Assembly (NCBI GenBank): GCA_026417615.1
Contig: JAOACY010000094.1
Location: 1 to 32,043, forward strand
Origin: Clostridia bacterium
GTDB taxonomy: Bacteria > Bacillota > Clostridia > Acetivibrionales > JAFADI01
Reading direction: 5' to 3'
DNA: 32,043 nucleotides
Positions 7,460 through 16,170 of this stretch are shown one piece after another. Position 1 is the stretch's first letter; every line of letters begins with the position of its first letter. Below the pieces are notes generated by a model. That model was not told the origin of the DNA, searched no databases, and saw nothing but the letters and a program-made list of their open reading frames with translations. The position numbers and the translations under genes were made by a program.

Positions 7460-8350
7460 ATGAGAGCAAATACTAAAGAAATCCTTCAAAAATTCAACAT
7501 AAAACTAACAAAATCTCTTGGCCAGAATTTTCTGACAGATGATAATATAGTCGGGAAAATAATTGATACCGCTGAGATTGCCAAAACTGACCTGGTAATA
7601 GAAGTCGGCCCGGGGATAGGCAATATGACAAGGGAACTGGCCAAAAGGGCGGGAAAGGTTGCGGCCATTGAGATTGACAAGCATCTTATACCTGCATTAA
7701 AGGAAAACTTGAATGAATTCACAAATGTTGACATAATCAATGAAGATGTTTTAAATGTTGATATTAAAAGGCTGACAGAAGATATCAGGCAAACATATGA
7801 CACAGAACTGAAGAATGATAAGGTAAAGGTTGTAGCAAACCTGCCATATTATATCACGACCCCAATAATCATGAAGTTTCTTGAGGAAGATCCGGGGATA
7901 GATATGATGGTACTCATGGTGCAGAAGGAAGTTGGCGAAAGGATTGCCGCCAAACCCGGAGGAAAGGATTATGGCGCTCTTTCAGTAGCGGTACAGTACT
8001 ATGCAAAGCCTGAAACTGTTTTGAAGGTTCCCCCGGGCTGCTTTATACCCCAGCCTGAGGTTGACTCGGTAGTCATAAGATTGAAGGTGTTTGACCAGCC
8101 GCCTGTGAAGCTTTTGAACAAGGATATCTTTTTCAAAACAGTAAAAGCATCCTTCGGTCAAAGACGAAAAACCCTTATAAATGCATTGTCCAATTCAGGG
8201 CAATTTCATTTGTCAAAAGAGGAAATCAAGCAGATATTGGAGAGCATCGGAGTTGATGAGAAGCAAAGGGGAGAGACGCTGACTATCGAGCAATTTGCAC
8301 GTCTGGCAAATGCTTTTAGCGGACAAAAAAGGAACCAAGGCTTTGATTAG
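7460..8350 (+). CDS. rsmA: 16S rRNA (adenine1518/1519-N6) dimethyltransferase KsgA
   Basis: A 296-residue SAM-dependent methyltransferase that dimethylates two adjacent adenosines in helix 45 of 16S rRNA during small-subunit maturation. It shows KSLGQNFLTD, the SAM motif IEVGPGIGNMTREL, AIEIDKHLIPAL, the catalytic NLPYYITTP, MVQKEVGERI and a C-terminal basic domain with FGQRRKTLINAL. ATG 7460 fits the family start (RANTKEIL) and has AAAGG about 8 bases upstream; an in-frame extension to 7394 would run into the previous gene's trailer. It is probably cotranscribed with the yabE-like gene, 86 bases upstream. Confidence 0.97.
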   Translation: MRANTKEILQKFNIKLTKSLGQNFLTDDNIVGKIIDTAEIAKTDLVIEVGPGIGNMTRELAKRAGKVAAIEIDKHLIPALKENLNEFTNVDIINEDVLNVDIKRLTEDIRQTYDTELKNDKVKVVANLPYYITTPIIMKFLEEDPGIDMMVLMVQKEVGERIAAKPGGKDYGALSVAVQYYAKPETVLKVPPGCFIPQPEVDSVVIRLKVFDQPPVKLLNKDIFFKTVKASFGQRRKTLINALSNSGQFHLSKEEIKQILESIGVDEKQRGETLTIEQFARLANAFSGQKRNQGFD

Positions 8351-8363
8351 CCTGGTTCCCTTA
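8325..8363. terminator. Bidirectional terminator between ksgA and PEP carboxykinase genes
   Basis: GGAACCAAGGCT and AGCCTGGTTCC pair (11 bp with one bulged A) around TTGATT. On the minus strand the stem is followed by six T's (A6 at 8325-8330 on plus), so it is strong for the PEP carboxykinase gene. On the plus strand the tail is only CTT. The stem overlaps the last codons of ksgA. Confidence 0.65.
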
Positions 8364-8446
8364 AAATCTGGCATAAAGTGCCCGAAGCTTTTTGTTTAAC
8401 AAATATGTTAATCGCTTAGCGTATAAAACTCAACTTAGTTTCAGTA

Positions 8447-10243
8447 CTAGGCTTGCAGGAGTCTCTGTTCCAGAGCGTCAAGCTGATTAGCAAGTTCTTT
8501 TGGAAGCTTTTCGCCGAATTTAGCATAGTACTCTCTTACAGAAGCAACCTCTGCCAGCCATTCTTCCTTGTTTACCTTGAGCAGCTCAGCCATTTCAGCC
8601 TCTGACATGTTAAGACCGTTGATATCAATTGCATCAACTGTAGGCATATAACCGATAGGTGTCTTTACTGCTTTTCCTTCGCCGGATACTCTTTCAACAA
8701 CCCATTTTAAAACTCTGCTGTTTTCTCCGAATCCTGGCCACAGCCATTTGCCGTTGGAGTCCTTGCGGAACCAGTTAACATAGAATATCTTGGGAAGCTT
8801 GTCTGCGCTTGTCATTGTGCCAATGTCGAGCCAGTGCTGCAGATAATCGCAAACATTATATCCTATGAAGGGCAACATAGCGAATGGATCTCGGCGAACC
8901 TGACCGATTTTATCTGATATTGCGGCAGCTGTTAATTCCGAACCCATGATAGATCCCATGAATACACCGTGGTTCCAGTCAAAACTCTCGTGTACCAAGG
9001 GAATGGTGCTTGGACGACGGCCGCCTATAAGAATCGCAGATATAGGTACGCCTGCGGGATCTTCCCACTCGGGAGCTATAACAGGGCACTGACTTGCAGG
9101 TGCAGTGAAACGCGCGTTTGCGTGAGCAGCGGGATCTTTTGAGCCTGGAGTCCAGTCATTACCCTTCCAGTCAATCAGGTGGTCTGGTGCATCATAGCCT
9201 ATGCCTTCCCACCAAACATCACCATCATCAGTTAAAGCAACATTTGTAAATATTGTATTCTTTTCAATGCTTCTCATAGCGTTAGGATTTGAATCCATTG
9301 AAGTGCCGGGAGCAACACCGAAGAAGCCTGCTTCAGGGTTGATTGCATATAGTCTGCCGTCTTCACCGAACTTCATCCAGGCTATATCGTCACCAATGGT
9401 CTCAACCTTCCAACCAGGAATTGTAGGAACGAGCATTGCAAGGTTTGTCTTGCCGCATGCACTAGGGAAAGCTGCCGCAACATATTTCTTCACACCCTCT
9501 GGGCTTGTAATGCGCAGAATAAGCATGTGCTCAGCCATCCAGCCTTCATCTCTGGCCTGTACAGAAGCTATACGAAGGGCAAAGCACTTTTTGCCAAGCA
9601 ACGCGTTTCCGCCGTAACCTGAACCGTATGACCATATGGTTCTTTCTTCGGGGAAGTGGCTGATATACTTCTGCTCTATTGGCGCACAAGGCCATGTGGA
9701 ATCCTTCTGCCCTTCTGCCAAAGGAGAGCCTATTGAATGCAGGCATGGCACAAATTCACCATCTTCACCAAGAATGTCAAGCACCTTTTTGCCAATTCGG
9801 GTCATAATTCGCATGTTTACTACAACGTAAGGACTGTCAGTCAATTCAACGCCGATCTTTGAAATAGGTGAACCAATGGGACCCATGGAAAAAGGAATAA
9901 CATACATTGTACGACCCTTCATGCATCCTTTGTACAACCCCTTCATTGTTTCCTTGAGTTCGACGGGGTCAATCCAATTGTTTGTAGGTCCTGCATCTTC
10001 CTGTTTCCTTGATGCTATATAAGTACGGTCTTCTACACGAGCTACATCGGAAGGATGGCTGCGGAACAAATAACATCCCGGACGCTTTTCGGGATTCAGA
10101 GGAGTTGCCATTCCAGCATCTACCATTAATTTAAGCAAGCGTTCATTTTCTTCCTGTGAGCCGTCACACCAGATTATCTGGTCTGGCTGGCACATATCGG
10201 CCATTTCTTTTACCCATTCTTGCAATTTCTTGTTTGAAGTCAT
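8447..10243 (-). CDS. pckG: Phosphoenolpyruvate carboxykinase (GTP)
   Basis: A 598-residue cytosolic enzyme interconverting oxaloacetate plus GTP with PEP plus CO2 and GDP. It is the GTP type, not the ATP type usual in Bacillus. The kinase-1a loop [12 protein letters not shown] lies at about 259-270, with the hyper-reactive Cys263; the kinase-2 motif [10 protein letters not shown] follows at 281-290 with the Mn-binding aspartates, and FGVAPGTS after that. The N-terminal [11 protein letters not shown] and the later [11 protein letters not shown] are family landmarks. GGAGGG lies 8 bases before the ATG. In anaerobic clostridia this enzyme is often used in the PEP-oxaloacetate direction of central fermentation. 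It is monocistronic, convergent with ksgA, and has a 463-base upstream region. Confidence 0.97.
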   Translation of the reverse strand: MTSNKKLQEWVKEMADMCQPDQIIWCDGSQEENERLLKLMVDAGMATPLNPEKRPGCYLFRSHPSDVARVEDRTYIASRKQEDAGPTNNWIDPVELKETMKGLYKGCMKGRTMYVIPFSMGPIGSPISKIGVELTDSPYVVVNMRIMTRIGKKVLDILGEDGEFVPCLHSIGSPLAEGQKDSTWPCAPIEQKYISHFPEERTIWSYGSGYGGNALLGKKCFALRIASVQARDEGWMAEHMLILRITSPEGVKKYVAAAFPSACGKTNLAMLVPTIPGWKVETIGDDIAWMKFGEDGRLYAINPEAGFFGVAPGTSMDSNPNAMRSIEKNTIFTNVALTDDGDVWWEGIGYDAPDHLIDWKGNDWTPGSKDPAAHANARFTAPASQCPVIAPEWEDPAGVPISAILIGGRRPSTIPLVHESFDWNHGVFMGSIMGSELTAAAISDKIGQVRRDPFAMLPFIGYNVCDYLQHWLDIGTMTSADKLPKIFYVNWFRKDSNGKWLWPGFGENSRVLKWVVERVSGEGKAVKTPIGYMPTVDAIDINGLNMSEAEMAELLKVNKEEWLAEVASVREYYAKFGEKLPKELANQLDALEQRLLQA

Positions 10244-10706
10244 TTTAATTTCCCTCCAGCTATATAAATATTATTGCGGTAAGTATTGCAATACCAATAC
10301 TCCTTTGGATTTTGTTAAAATTTTCACTACAGTTATTATGTAATAATCCAGGTTTTTTAGATTGCTACTATTTATAACATGTATACTTTATGTAATAAAT
10401 AAAAATCCAATACTTATAAACCCTTGTTATTATATTCGGGTCGACAAATATTGGCCTACGCTGCAACCAGTATAAAATACCATTCGCTTGGTCAACCAAA
10501 GTATTGATTTTTACCTAATTACATTAATACAGCTTTAGAGCAGGTGCGAAATAATAACATCCTCGCCCTTTTACTATAATACCGTACATTTTAATAGACG
10601 TCAATTAAAATTTGATATTTTTGTTAACCAATCCTGCAATTTTTAATAAACGCAAGAGCAACAGCATATATATAATTAAAAGAGGTTGGAATAGAGGGGG
10701 GAGACC
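10244..10706. other. Long divergent intergenic region between pckG and the 10707 gene
   Basis: No coding frame is convincing here. GTATTGCAATAC at 10283-10294 is a perfect 12-base palindrome 40 bases upstream of the pckG ATG. TTGGT-CA-ACCAA at 10488-10499 is a second inverted repeat; it overlaps a weak minus-strand promoter candidate (TTGACC at 10495-10490, TATACT at 10474-10469, spacer only 15). For the plus gene, TTGTTA, 17 bases and TAATAA at about 10621-10649 is a weak promoter candidate. The size suggests regulation of pckG, but no known riboswitch fold was recognised. Confidence 0.4.
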
Positions 10707-11894
10707 GTGGGAGAGAATTTACTATACCGTAAGGTTTTTTTAATCATGGAACAGGAGGATGCCGGGTATGGTTCCGGCCAGGAGCCCACAGGTTATATGA
10801 AGATCGAGGTAAAAGACGGAAAGGGTAAGCTTTCAATCCAGGTTCAAAACCTGAAGGATAATCATGGCTATGTAATTTACAAGGCTTATATACTAAAGTG
10901 CTCGGGTGACAAGGTGTTTCCGGTAGAGGTCGGTAATATAGCGGTTCACAGAAACAGGGGCGAGCTTCAATGGGAGTTTGAGCCTGATAATGTAGCGTCA
11001 ACAGGATATTGCATTGATGATTTCAACGTAGCAACTATTCTGGCTGAATTCACTGACAGGAATAAAGGGAAAATCTCTTGTCCATTGGTTGCATACAGGG
11101 ATAAGCATGTCAAATGGAAGGATAGGCTTAAGGATGCCTTATATACGCAAGTTTCAAGCAAAACCTGCGAAAATGACAAGGTTATTAAGAAACATGACAT
11201 CTACAGCAGATATTCAGGCAGTGTGCTTGAAAGCATTTATAAACAAAAAACAGAGCAGACTGAGCCCGAGCCTGCAGCTGAAGCGCAAACAATGAAAATG
11301 GAAAATGACAAGTTAAAAGAAGCAATGGAGAACAATGAGGCAATTGATTTACCAACAGATAAAGAAGAATTAACAGATAAAAATAGTTATATACATAATG
11401 ACGATTACATTAAAGACCCTGAAAATATGATAAATACAGCAAAAGCACTGCCAAATGAATCTAAAATAAATGAGGCGCAAAATAAACAGGAGAATGAACG
11501 GAGCCTTGAAAGGCTTGCGGCAGAGCTTGACAGATACTTTGAAATATATGATCCCTTCAGCATAAGGCGAAGGGACTATAAGTGGTGGAAGGCAAACAGC
11601 CCTGTACACTTGAATAATGTTTTATATCAATGCAATATAAAAACTCCGGTTATGTTTAATCCAAAGATTCTTAGCGCACATTTCAAGTACAGGCATCTTA
11701 TTTTCGGCATTTATTCCGACAAGATAAGAAGGAAGGATTATCTGGTTTTCGGTGTACCCGGGGTATACAGCATTGACGACAGGCCTTTTGGAGAAATGTG
11801 CAGGTGGGCGCAGGTGGAGGGTAGCAGGCCAAGATATGGGGCCTTCGGGTATTGGCTCATATATATTGACCCCGATAATGGGAGAATCGTTTAA
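10707..11894 (+). CDS. Unrecognised two-domain protein with charged linker
   Basis: A 395-residue cytoplasmic-looking protein without signal peptide or membrane helices. Residues about 25-140 form a beta-rich N-terminal domain (GYMKIEVKDGKGKLSIQV, YVIYKAYILKC, GELQWEFEPDNV). Residues about 140-270 are a low-complexity Glu/Lys/Asn linker. Residues about 275-395 are an aromatic-rich domain (YDPFSIRRRDYKWWKA, HLIFGIY, DYLVFGVPGVYSIDDRPFGEMCRW, YGYWLIYID-type ending). Proteins of this shape occur across Clostridia, with the C-terminal part under DUF labels; I cannot name the function. GTG 10707 is chosen because a GGGGGGAG tract lies about 4-5 bases before it; ATG 10746 is the alternative. The stop codon lies within a 46-bp palindrome. 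Confidence 0.8.
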   Translation: MGENLLYRKVFLIMEQEDAGYGSGQEPTGYMKIEVKDGKGKLSIQVQNLKDNHGYVIYKAYILKCSGDKVFPVEVGNIAVHRNRGELQWEFEPDNVASTGYCIDDFNVATILAEFTDRNKGKISCPLVAYRDKHVKWKDRLKDALYTQVSSKTCENDKVIKKHDIYSRYSGSVLESIYKQKTEQTEPEPAAEAQTMKMENDKLKEAMENNEAIDLPTDKEELTDKNSYIHNDDYIKDPENMINTAKALPNESKINEAQNKQENERSLERLAAELDRYFEIYDPFSIRRRDYKWWKANSPVHLNNVLYQCNIKTPVMFNPKILSAHFKYRHLIFGIYSDKIRRKDYLVFGVPGVYSIDDRPFGEMCRWAQVEGSRPRYGAFGYWLIYIDPDNGRIV

Positions 11895-11934
11895 AAAATG
11901 CAAGATGTCTATAGACATCTTGCATTTTTTAAAC
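11889..11934. terminator. 46-bp perfect palindrome acting as bidirectional terminator
   Basis: Two 23-base arms, each the exact reverse complement of the other, are centred between 11911 and 11912. The half GTTTAAAAAATGCAAGATGT (then CTA) gives a GC-containing core flanked by A6 and T6 runs, so the hairpin is followed by U's in either direction. It includes the stop codon of the preceding gene. Confidence 0.85.
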
Positions 11935-12082
11935 TTAATATACAGAAATATTACTGTAGAAAAATAATATATTTCCAAATTAAAGGATATGAAAATTTGA
12001 CAAAATATAATATAATAGAAAAGAAAGTGAAAGTAAATGTAGAATTCATTTACGCCTTATTATATTAAAGGGGCTGATTCTT

Positions 12083-12496
12083 TTGAGCACGAAGAACAAG
12101 GTGGAGGTAAGAATTGCCGGAAAGGACTATACTATAGTCGGTATAGAATCTGATGAGTATATCCAGAAGGTTGGCCTGTACATCGATAAAAAGATGAGTG
12201 AAATATTAAAAATCAACAACAGGTTGAGCACTTCCATGGCTGCAGTGTTAACTTCCATCAATGTGGCAGATGATTATTTCAAGGCTCACGAGAATGAATT
12301 AAGCTTGAAGCGTGAATTAAAACGCTGCCAGGAGGAGCTTGAGAAGCTTAAACTTGAAGCAAAGCGCTTAGCTGAGGAGAATTCCATGCTTACCAGCAGG
12401 AACACCAGCATGCAGCTTGAACTTGCAAAAAGGGAAGCAGAGCTGAGCGAGGTCAGAAATTCAATGGATAAGATGACCCGTCCGGTTCACAGATAG
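12083..12496 (+). CDS. zapA: Cell division protein ZapA
   Basis: A 137-residue protein. The N-terminal ZapA domain (about 5-75) shows VEVRIAGKDYTIVG, DEYIQKVGLYIDKKM and AVLTSINVADDYFKA. A C-terminal coiled coil follows (about 75-135), rich in Glu, Leu, Lys and Arg. ZapA binds FtsZ and promotes bundling of protofilaments at the division site. The start is TTG at 12083, with AAAGGGG at 12068-12074 8 bases upstream and no closer ATG. The next genes encode a metalloenzyme and a U32 protein. A short repeat element begins 20 bases after the stop. Confidence 0.93.
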   Translation: MSTKNKVEVRIAGKDYTIVGIESDEYIQKVGLYIDKKMSEILKINNRLSTSMAAVLTSINVADDYFKAHENELSLKRELKRCQEELEKLKLEAKRLAEENSMLTSRNTSMQLELAKREAELSEVRNSMDKMTRPVHR

Positions 12497-12516
12497 TGAA
12501 AGTAAGATATATTAAT

Positions 12517-12608
12517 TTGTCTGCTGCAAAAAAACAGCTTATGTTCAAACCTATTCCATATAGTGATTTCATCCAAGTTTCCAAAAATGGGTTTTTGCAG
12601 CAGAACAA
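12517..12608 (-). repeat. Short interspersed element, copy A (reverse orientation)
   Basis: A 92-bp non-coding element with terminal inverted repeats: TTGTCTGCTGCAAAAA at the left and TTTTTGCAGCAGAACAA at the right. Its reverse complement shares TGCAAAAACCCATTTT, AAACTT, GATGAAATCACTA and AAGCTGTTTTT with the copy at 26648-26849, in the same order. It begins about 20 bases after the zapA stop. No coding capacity; MITE-like in form. The element could also fold as an imperfect transcript hairpin. Confidence 0.65.
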
Positions 12609-12620
12609 GTTTAAACAGGG

Positions 12621-12679
12621 GAAGGGGACACACCCTCTGCGTTAGTTACAAATAACTTGGGGGAGGGAATGTCCCCTTC
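12621..12679. repeat. REP-like palindromic element
   Basis: GAAGGGGACA (12621-12630) pairs with TGTCCCCTTC (12670-12679). After a 2x2 internal loop, CCCTC (12633-12637) pairs with GAGGG (12663-12667), and GTTA/TAAC can close the tip. A related GAGGAATGTTCC follows at 12709-12720. GGGGACA/TGTCCCC arms with GAGGAATGT flanks resemble REP/RAYT-associated palindromes seen in many bacteria. It lies between repeat copy A and the metalloenzyme gene. Confidence 0.6.
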
Positions 12680-12739
12680 TGGGTAAATTCAAGGGAAATT
12701 AACAAAAGAGGAATGTTCCTTGATTAATAGGTGAGAGCT

Positions 12740-13621
12740 ATGAGGATGATTTTCATTTTTATAGATGGCTTTGGTATAGGTGAAGACAATGCCGGAAGAA
12801 ATCCGCTTTGTTCTGCCAATGCCCCTGCTATAGGCAGGTTGTACAGGGAATTTACAATGATACCTACGGACGCATGCCTTGGCATACCTGGCCTTCCTCA
12901 GAGCGCTACAGGGCAGACTGCCATATTTACTGGCGTTAATGCGCCGATGGTTCTTAACCGGCATATAAACGGACAGCCTACGGTAACTTTAAAAAAAATC
13001 ATTAACAGAAATAACCTGTTTCTGGAATTAAAAAAAATGGGTTTATCCATAACCAATGCAAATGTTTACAGGAACGAGTATCTTCAGAAAATGATGAATC
13101 CTGCTGACAGAAGGCACCGACCCTCCGTAACTTCAGTAATGACCATGTCGGCAGGAATAAAATTTTTGACTGTGGAAGATTATAAGAAGGGCAAGGGCGT
13201 ATACCACGATATTACAGGTCAGATTTTGAAAGACAGCGGCTATGAGGTTGACATCATTGCTCCTGAAGAGGCGGCCAGAAGGTTGGTAAATATTAGCAGA
13301 GAAAGCGATTTTACTCTTTATGAGCATTTCATGACTGATATTATAGGACATAAGATGGACATGGAGCTTGCTGTTAAGGAAATTGAGCTGCTGGATGCCT
13401 TCCTGGGGGAAGTGTTAAGACTTGTTAACCTTACGGAGGATGTTGTTATTATTACCAGCGACCATGGAAATATAGAGGATGTAAGTGTAAAAACTCATAC
13501 TTTTAATAAGGTTCCAACGTTTTTGCTGGGGAATATGTGTGAAAATTCAGAAAAAGGTATACATTCACTTGTGGATATAATGCATGTTGTTTTAGATATT
13601 TTCAGAAAGCAGAGAGGATAG
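12740..13621 (+). CDS. Alkaline phosphatase-superfamily metalloenzyme (phosphopentomutase/iPGM-like)
   Basis: A 293-residue protein of the PF01676 metalloenzyme type. The two-metal site can be traced: D9 in IFIDGFGIG, Ser55 in GLPQSATGQTAIFTG, the D-x-x-G-H of TDIIGHKMD, the D-H of SDHGNIED, and the His of KTHTFNKVP. It is much shorter than 2,3-BPG-independent phosphoglycerate mutase (about 510) and phosphopentomutase (about 390), so it lacks their full insert or cap domains. Substrate is unknown; a phosphomutase or phosphatase role is inference. AGGTG lies 6-7 bases before ATG 12740. Its stop TAG directly abuts the ATG of the U32 gene, so the two are tightly coupled. Confidence 0.85.
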   Translation: MRMIFIFIDGFGIGEDNAGRNPLCSANAPAIGRLYREFTMIPTDACLGIPGLPQSATGQTAIFTGVNAPMVLNRHINGQPTVTLKKIINRNNLFLELKKMGLSITNANVYRNEYLQKMMNPADRRHRPSVTSVMTMSAGIKFLTVEDYKKGKGVYHDITGQILKDSGYEVDIIAPEEAARRLVNISRESDFTLYEHFMTDIIGHKMDMELAVKEIELLDAFLGEVLRLVNLTEDVVIITSDHGNIEDVSVKTHTFNKVPTFLLGNMCENSEKGIHSLVDIMHVVLDIFRKQRG

Positions 13622-16129
13622 ATGACAAGGAAAGTAGAATTATTGGCTCCCGCAGGCAATTATGATGCATTTCTTGCAGCCGTCGAAAATGGCGCGGATG
13701 CAGTGTACCTTGGAGGCAGGCTTTTTAATGCCAGGCAGTTTGCCGGGAACTTCGACAGCGAACAGCTTAAAAGAGCGGTAGATTATGCTCATGCCAGAGG
13801 CTGCAGGATATACGTCACAATGAATACTCTCATAGCTGATTCGGAGATGGAAGAGGCCATAGATTTCACAGGTGAAATCTATGAAATGGGTGCAGACGGT
13901 ATTATTGTTCAGGATACAGGCTTTGCCGGACTGGTCAAAAGAATATTTCCTGACCTGGATTTGCATGCCAGCACACAGATGACAATTTATAATCTAGAGG
14001 GCGTAAGGGCTCTTGAAAAGATGGGCTTCAAGAGGGCTGTGCTTGCCAGGGAGCTTTCACTAAACGAAATAAATTACATTTCACAAAACACAAGCCTTGA
14101 GATTGAAGTGTTTGTGCACGGGGCTTTGTGTATTTCATATTCCGGACAGTGCCTGATGAGCAGCCTTATAGGGGGACGGAGCGGAAACAGGGGAAAGTGT
14201 GCGCAGCCCTGCAGGCTTAAATACAGTCTGGTTGGAAGAACGCAGGAAATTTTAAAGGATATGGCTTGCGGTTATTTGCTGAGCCCTAAGGATTTATGCT
14301 CTTTGGAGCTATTAAAGGATATCGTGGATTCGGGAGCAAGCTCACTGAAAATTGAAGGCAGGATGCGGACACCTGAATATGTTGCAACAGTAGTAAGAAT
14401 TTACAGAAAATACCTTGACCGCTTACTTTCTGACGGTTCAAGCAGAGGACAAGCCTTGGGGCTGATAGATGAAGAAGACCTTAATGATTTAGCCCGGATT
14501 TTTAACCGTGGAGGACTATACCATGGCTACTTGAAGGGTAAGTCAGGAAAATCCATGATGTGCTTTGAGAAGCCGAAAAACTGGGGAATATACATAGGAA
14601 AAGTCTTGTCATACAATAAAAAAGAAAACACTGTTAAAGTCAAACTTGAAGGCAGCCTTTCTGAGGGCGACGGTATTGAGGTTTGGAACGGTGAGGATGA
14701 GAGCCCGGGAAATATCGTAACAGAAATTAAAGTAAACGGTAACAGGACCGATTCTGTAGCAGAAGGTCAGACTGCCGTTATTGGAAGCATTTCCGGAAGG
14801 ATTGAGCCTGGAAACAAGGTCTACAAGACTTCGGACAAAAAGCTGATGACTTTTGCGGCTGAAAGCTTTTCGGGGAAATTTTCAAGGAAGGTTCCTGTTG
14901 AAGGAAGGATAAGAATAAAATATGGCTTTCCGGTAACCTTTGCTGTATATGATAAGGATGGAAATTCAGCAGATGCTCTAAGTGGGGCAATACCAGAAAA
15001 AGCCGTGAACAAGCCGCTTACAACAGACAGGGTAAGGGAGCAGCTTGGGAAGACAGGAGCAACACCATTTGAGTTCAGCAATATAGACGTTGAGTTGGAT
15101 GAGGATATTGTTATACCTGTAAGCGAACTGAACCACTTAAGAAGAAAGGCTTTGGAAGAGCTTGAGGTTAAGAGGATTCAGCGATATAGTCGAAAAATGT
15201 CTGCTGACAGTATAAATAAAAAGAATAGCTTGTTATATTTCCGGGGAAATAATCGAAAAAGCAAAAATGACATTAAGATATCACTTATGTTATACGGAAT
15301 AAACATTGGATTTGACTATTCAAGCCTTGGGGCGGATATCGTTTACATACCCTTTAGCGCTTATGCAAATGCAGCAAACAGAAATTTATTTTCGGAGATG
15401 AGGAAGAACGGCACTGAAATATTTATGTGGCTTCCTAATGTGACAAAAGGGAACTATGAACATTTTATAAGGACACAATTGAATCAGATTCCAGATTGGG
15501 GAATTGATGGAGTGCTTATTGCTAATTTGGGATCATTGGATTATTTTGCGCAGCTACCTGAAGTTAAAGTAAGAGGAGATATTGGATTAAATATATTTAA
15601 CAGCTTTGCGTTAAGTGAATACGAAAATCTTGGTTTCAGCAGTTTAACTTTGTCACCTGAACTTAACCTGAAGCAAATAAACAGTATTTTGGGCGCAGCT
15701 ATTGAAAAGGAAGTTATTGCCTATGGAAGGCTTCCTGTTATGACGAGTGAATATTGCCCGGGAGGGATTTTAAAACGCGGGTTTGACGATAAAGCTGCTT
15801 GCACCGGCTGCAGAAGTGAAAGTTATAAGTTAAAGGACAGGAAGGGGATGGAGTTTCCGATATTATGCGATAAAATAGATTGCAGGAGTACTATATTTAA
15901 CTCAAAGGTTCTTTTGATGATTGAATATATTGATTCAATTAAAAGCGCAGGGATCGATACAATCAGAATAAATATCACAGATGAAAGCATTGAGGAAATT
16001 GGCATGCTTATTAATATGCACAAAGATGCTTTAATGGACAATAAGAAAGCACTGGTGAAACATAGAGATGAAATTGAAAAAATAAAGTCGAGGGGCTTTA
16101 CAAGAGGGCACTTTTTTAGAGGGGTTTGA
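13622..16129 (+). CDS. U32 peptidase-family protein with DUF3656, 835 aa
   Basis: A large U32-family protein (YrrO/RlhA/YdcP relatives). Residues 5-300 are the U32 domain: ELLAPAGNYDAFLAAVENGADAVYLGG at the start, DLHASTQMTIYN, and cysteines 170, 177, 193 and 197 (C-x6-C, then GKCAQPCR). DUF3656 covers about 420-525, followed by a second U32-like C-terminal part to 835 with its own Cys set (EYCPGG, CTGCR, CDKIDC). E. coli RlhA is needed for 5-hydroxycytidine in 23S rRNA, so RNA modification is more likely than proteolysis, although the old collagenase label persists. The ATG directly follows the TAG of the previous gene. dut follows 41 bases later. Confidence 0.92.
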   Translation: MTRKVELLAPAGNYDAFLAAVENGADAVYLGGRLFNARQFAGNFDSEQLKRAVDYAHARGCRIYVTMNTLIADSEMEEAIDFTGEIYEMGADGIIVQDTGFAGLVKRIFPDLDLHASTQMTIYNLEGVRALEKMGFKRAVLARELSLNEINYISQNTSLEIEVFVHGALCISYSGQCLMSSLIGGRSGNRGKCAQPCRLKYSLVGRTQEILKDMACGYLLSPKDLCSLELLKDIVDSGASSLKIEGRMRTPEYVATVVRIYRKYLDRLLSDGSSRGQALGLIDEEDLNDLARIFNRGGLYHGYLKGKSGKSMMCFEKPKNWGIYIGKVLSYNKKENTVKVKLEGSLSEGDGIEVWNGEDESPGNIVTEIKVNGNRTDSVAEGQTAVIGSISGRIEPGNKVYKTSDKKLMTFAAESFSGKFSRKVPVEGRIRIKYGFPVTFAVYDKDGNSADALSGAIPEKAVNKPLTTDRVREQLGKTGATPFEFSNIDVELDEDIVIPVSELNHLRRKALEELEVKRIQRYSRKMSADSINKKNSLLYFRGNNRKSKNDIKISLMLYGINIGFDYSSLGADIVYIPFSAYANAANRNLFSEMRKNGTEIFMWLPNVTKGNYEHFIRTQLNQIPDWGIDGVLIANLGSLDYFAQLPEVKVRGDIGLNIFNSFALSEYENLGFSSLTLSPELNLKQINSILGAAIEKEVIAYGRLPVMTSEYCPGGILKRGFDDKAACTGCRSESYKLKDRKGMEFPILCDKIDCRSTIFNSKVLLMIEYIDSIKSAGIDTIRINITDESIEEIGMLINMHKDALMDNKKALVKHRDEIEKIKSRGFTRGHFFRGV

Positions 16130-16170
16130 TTTTAAATATGAAGAATAATTATGTAAAGGGTGATTAAGCT

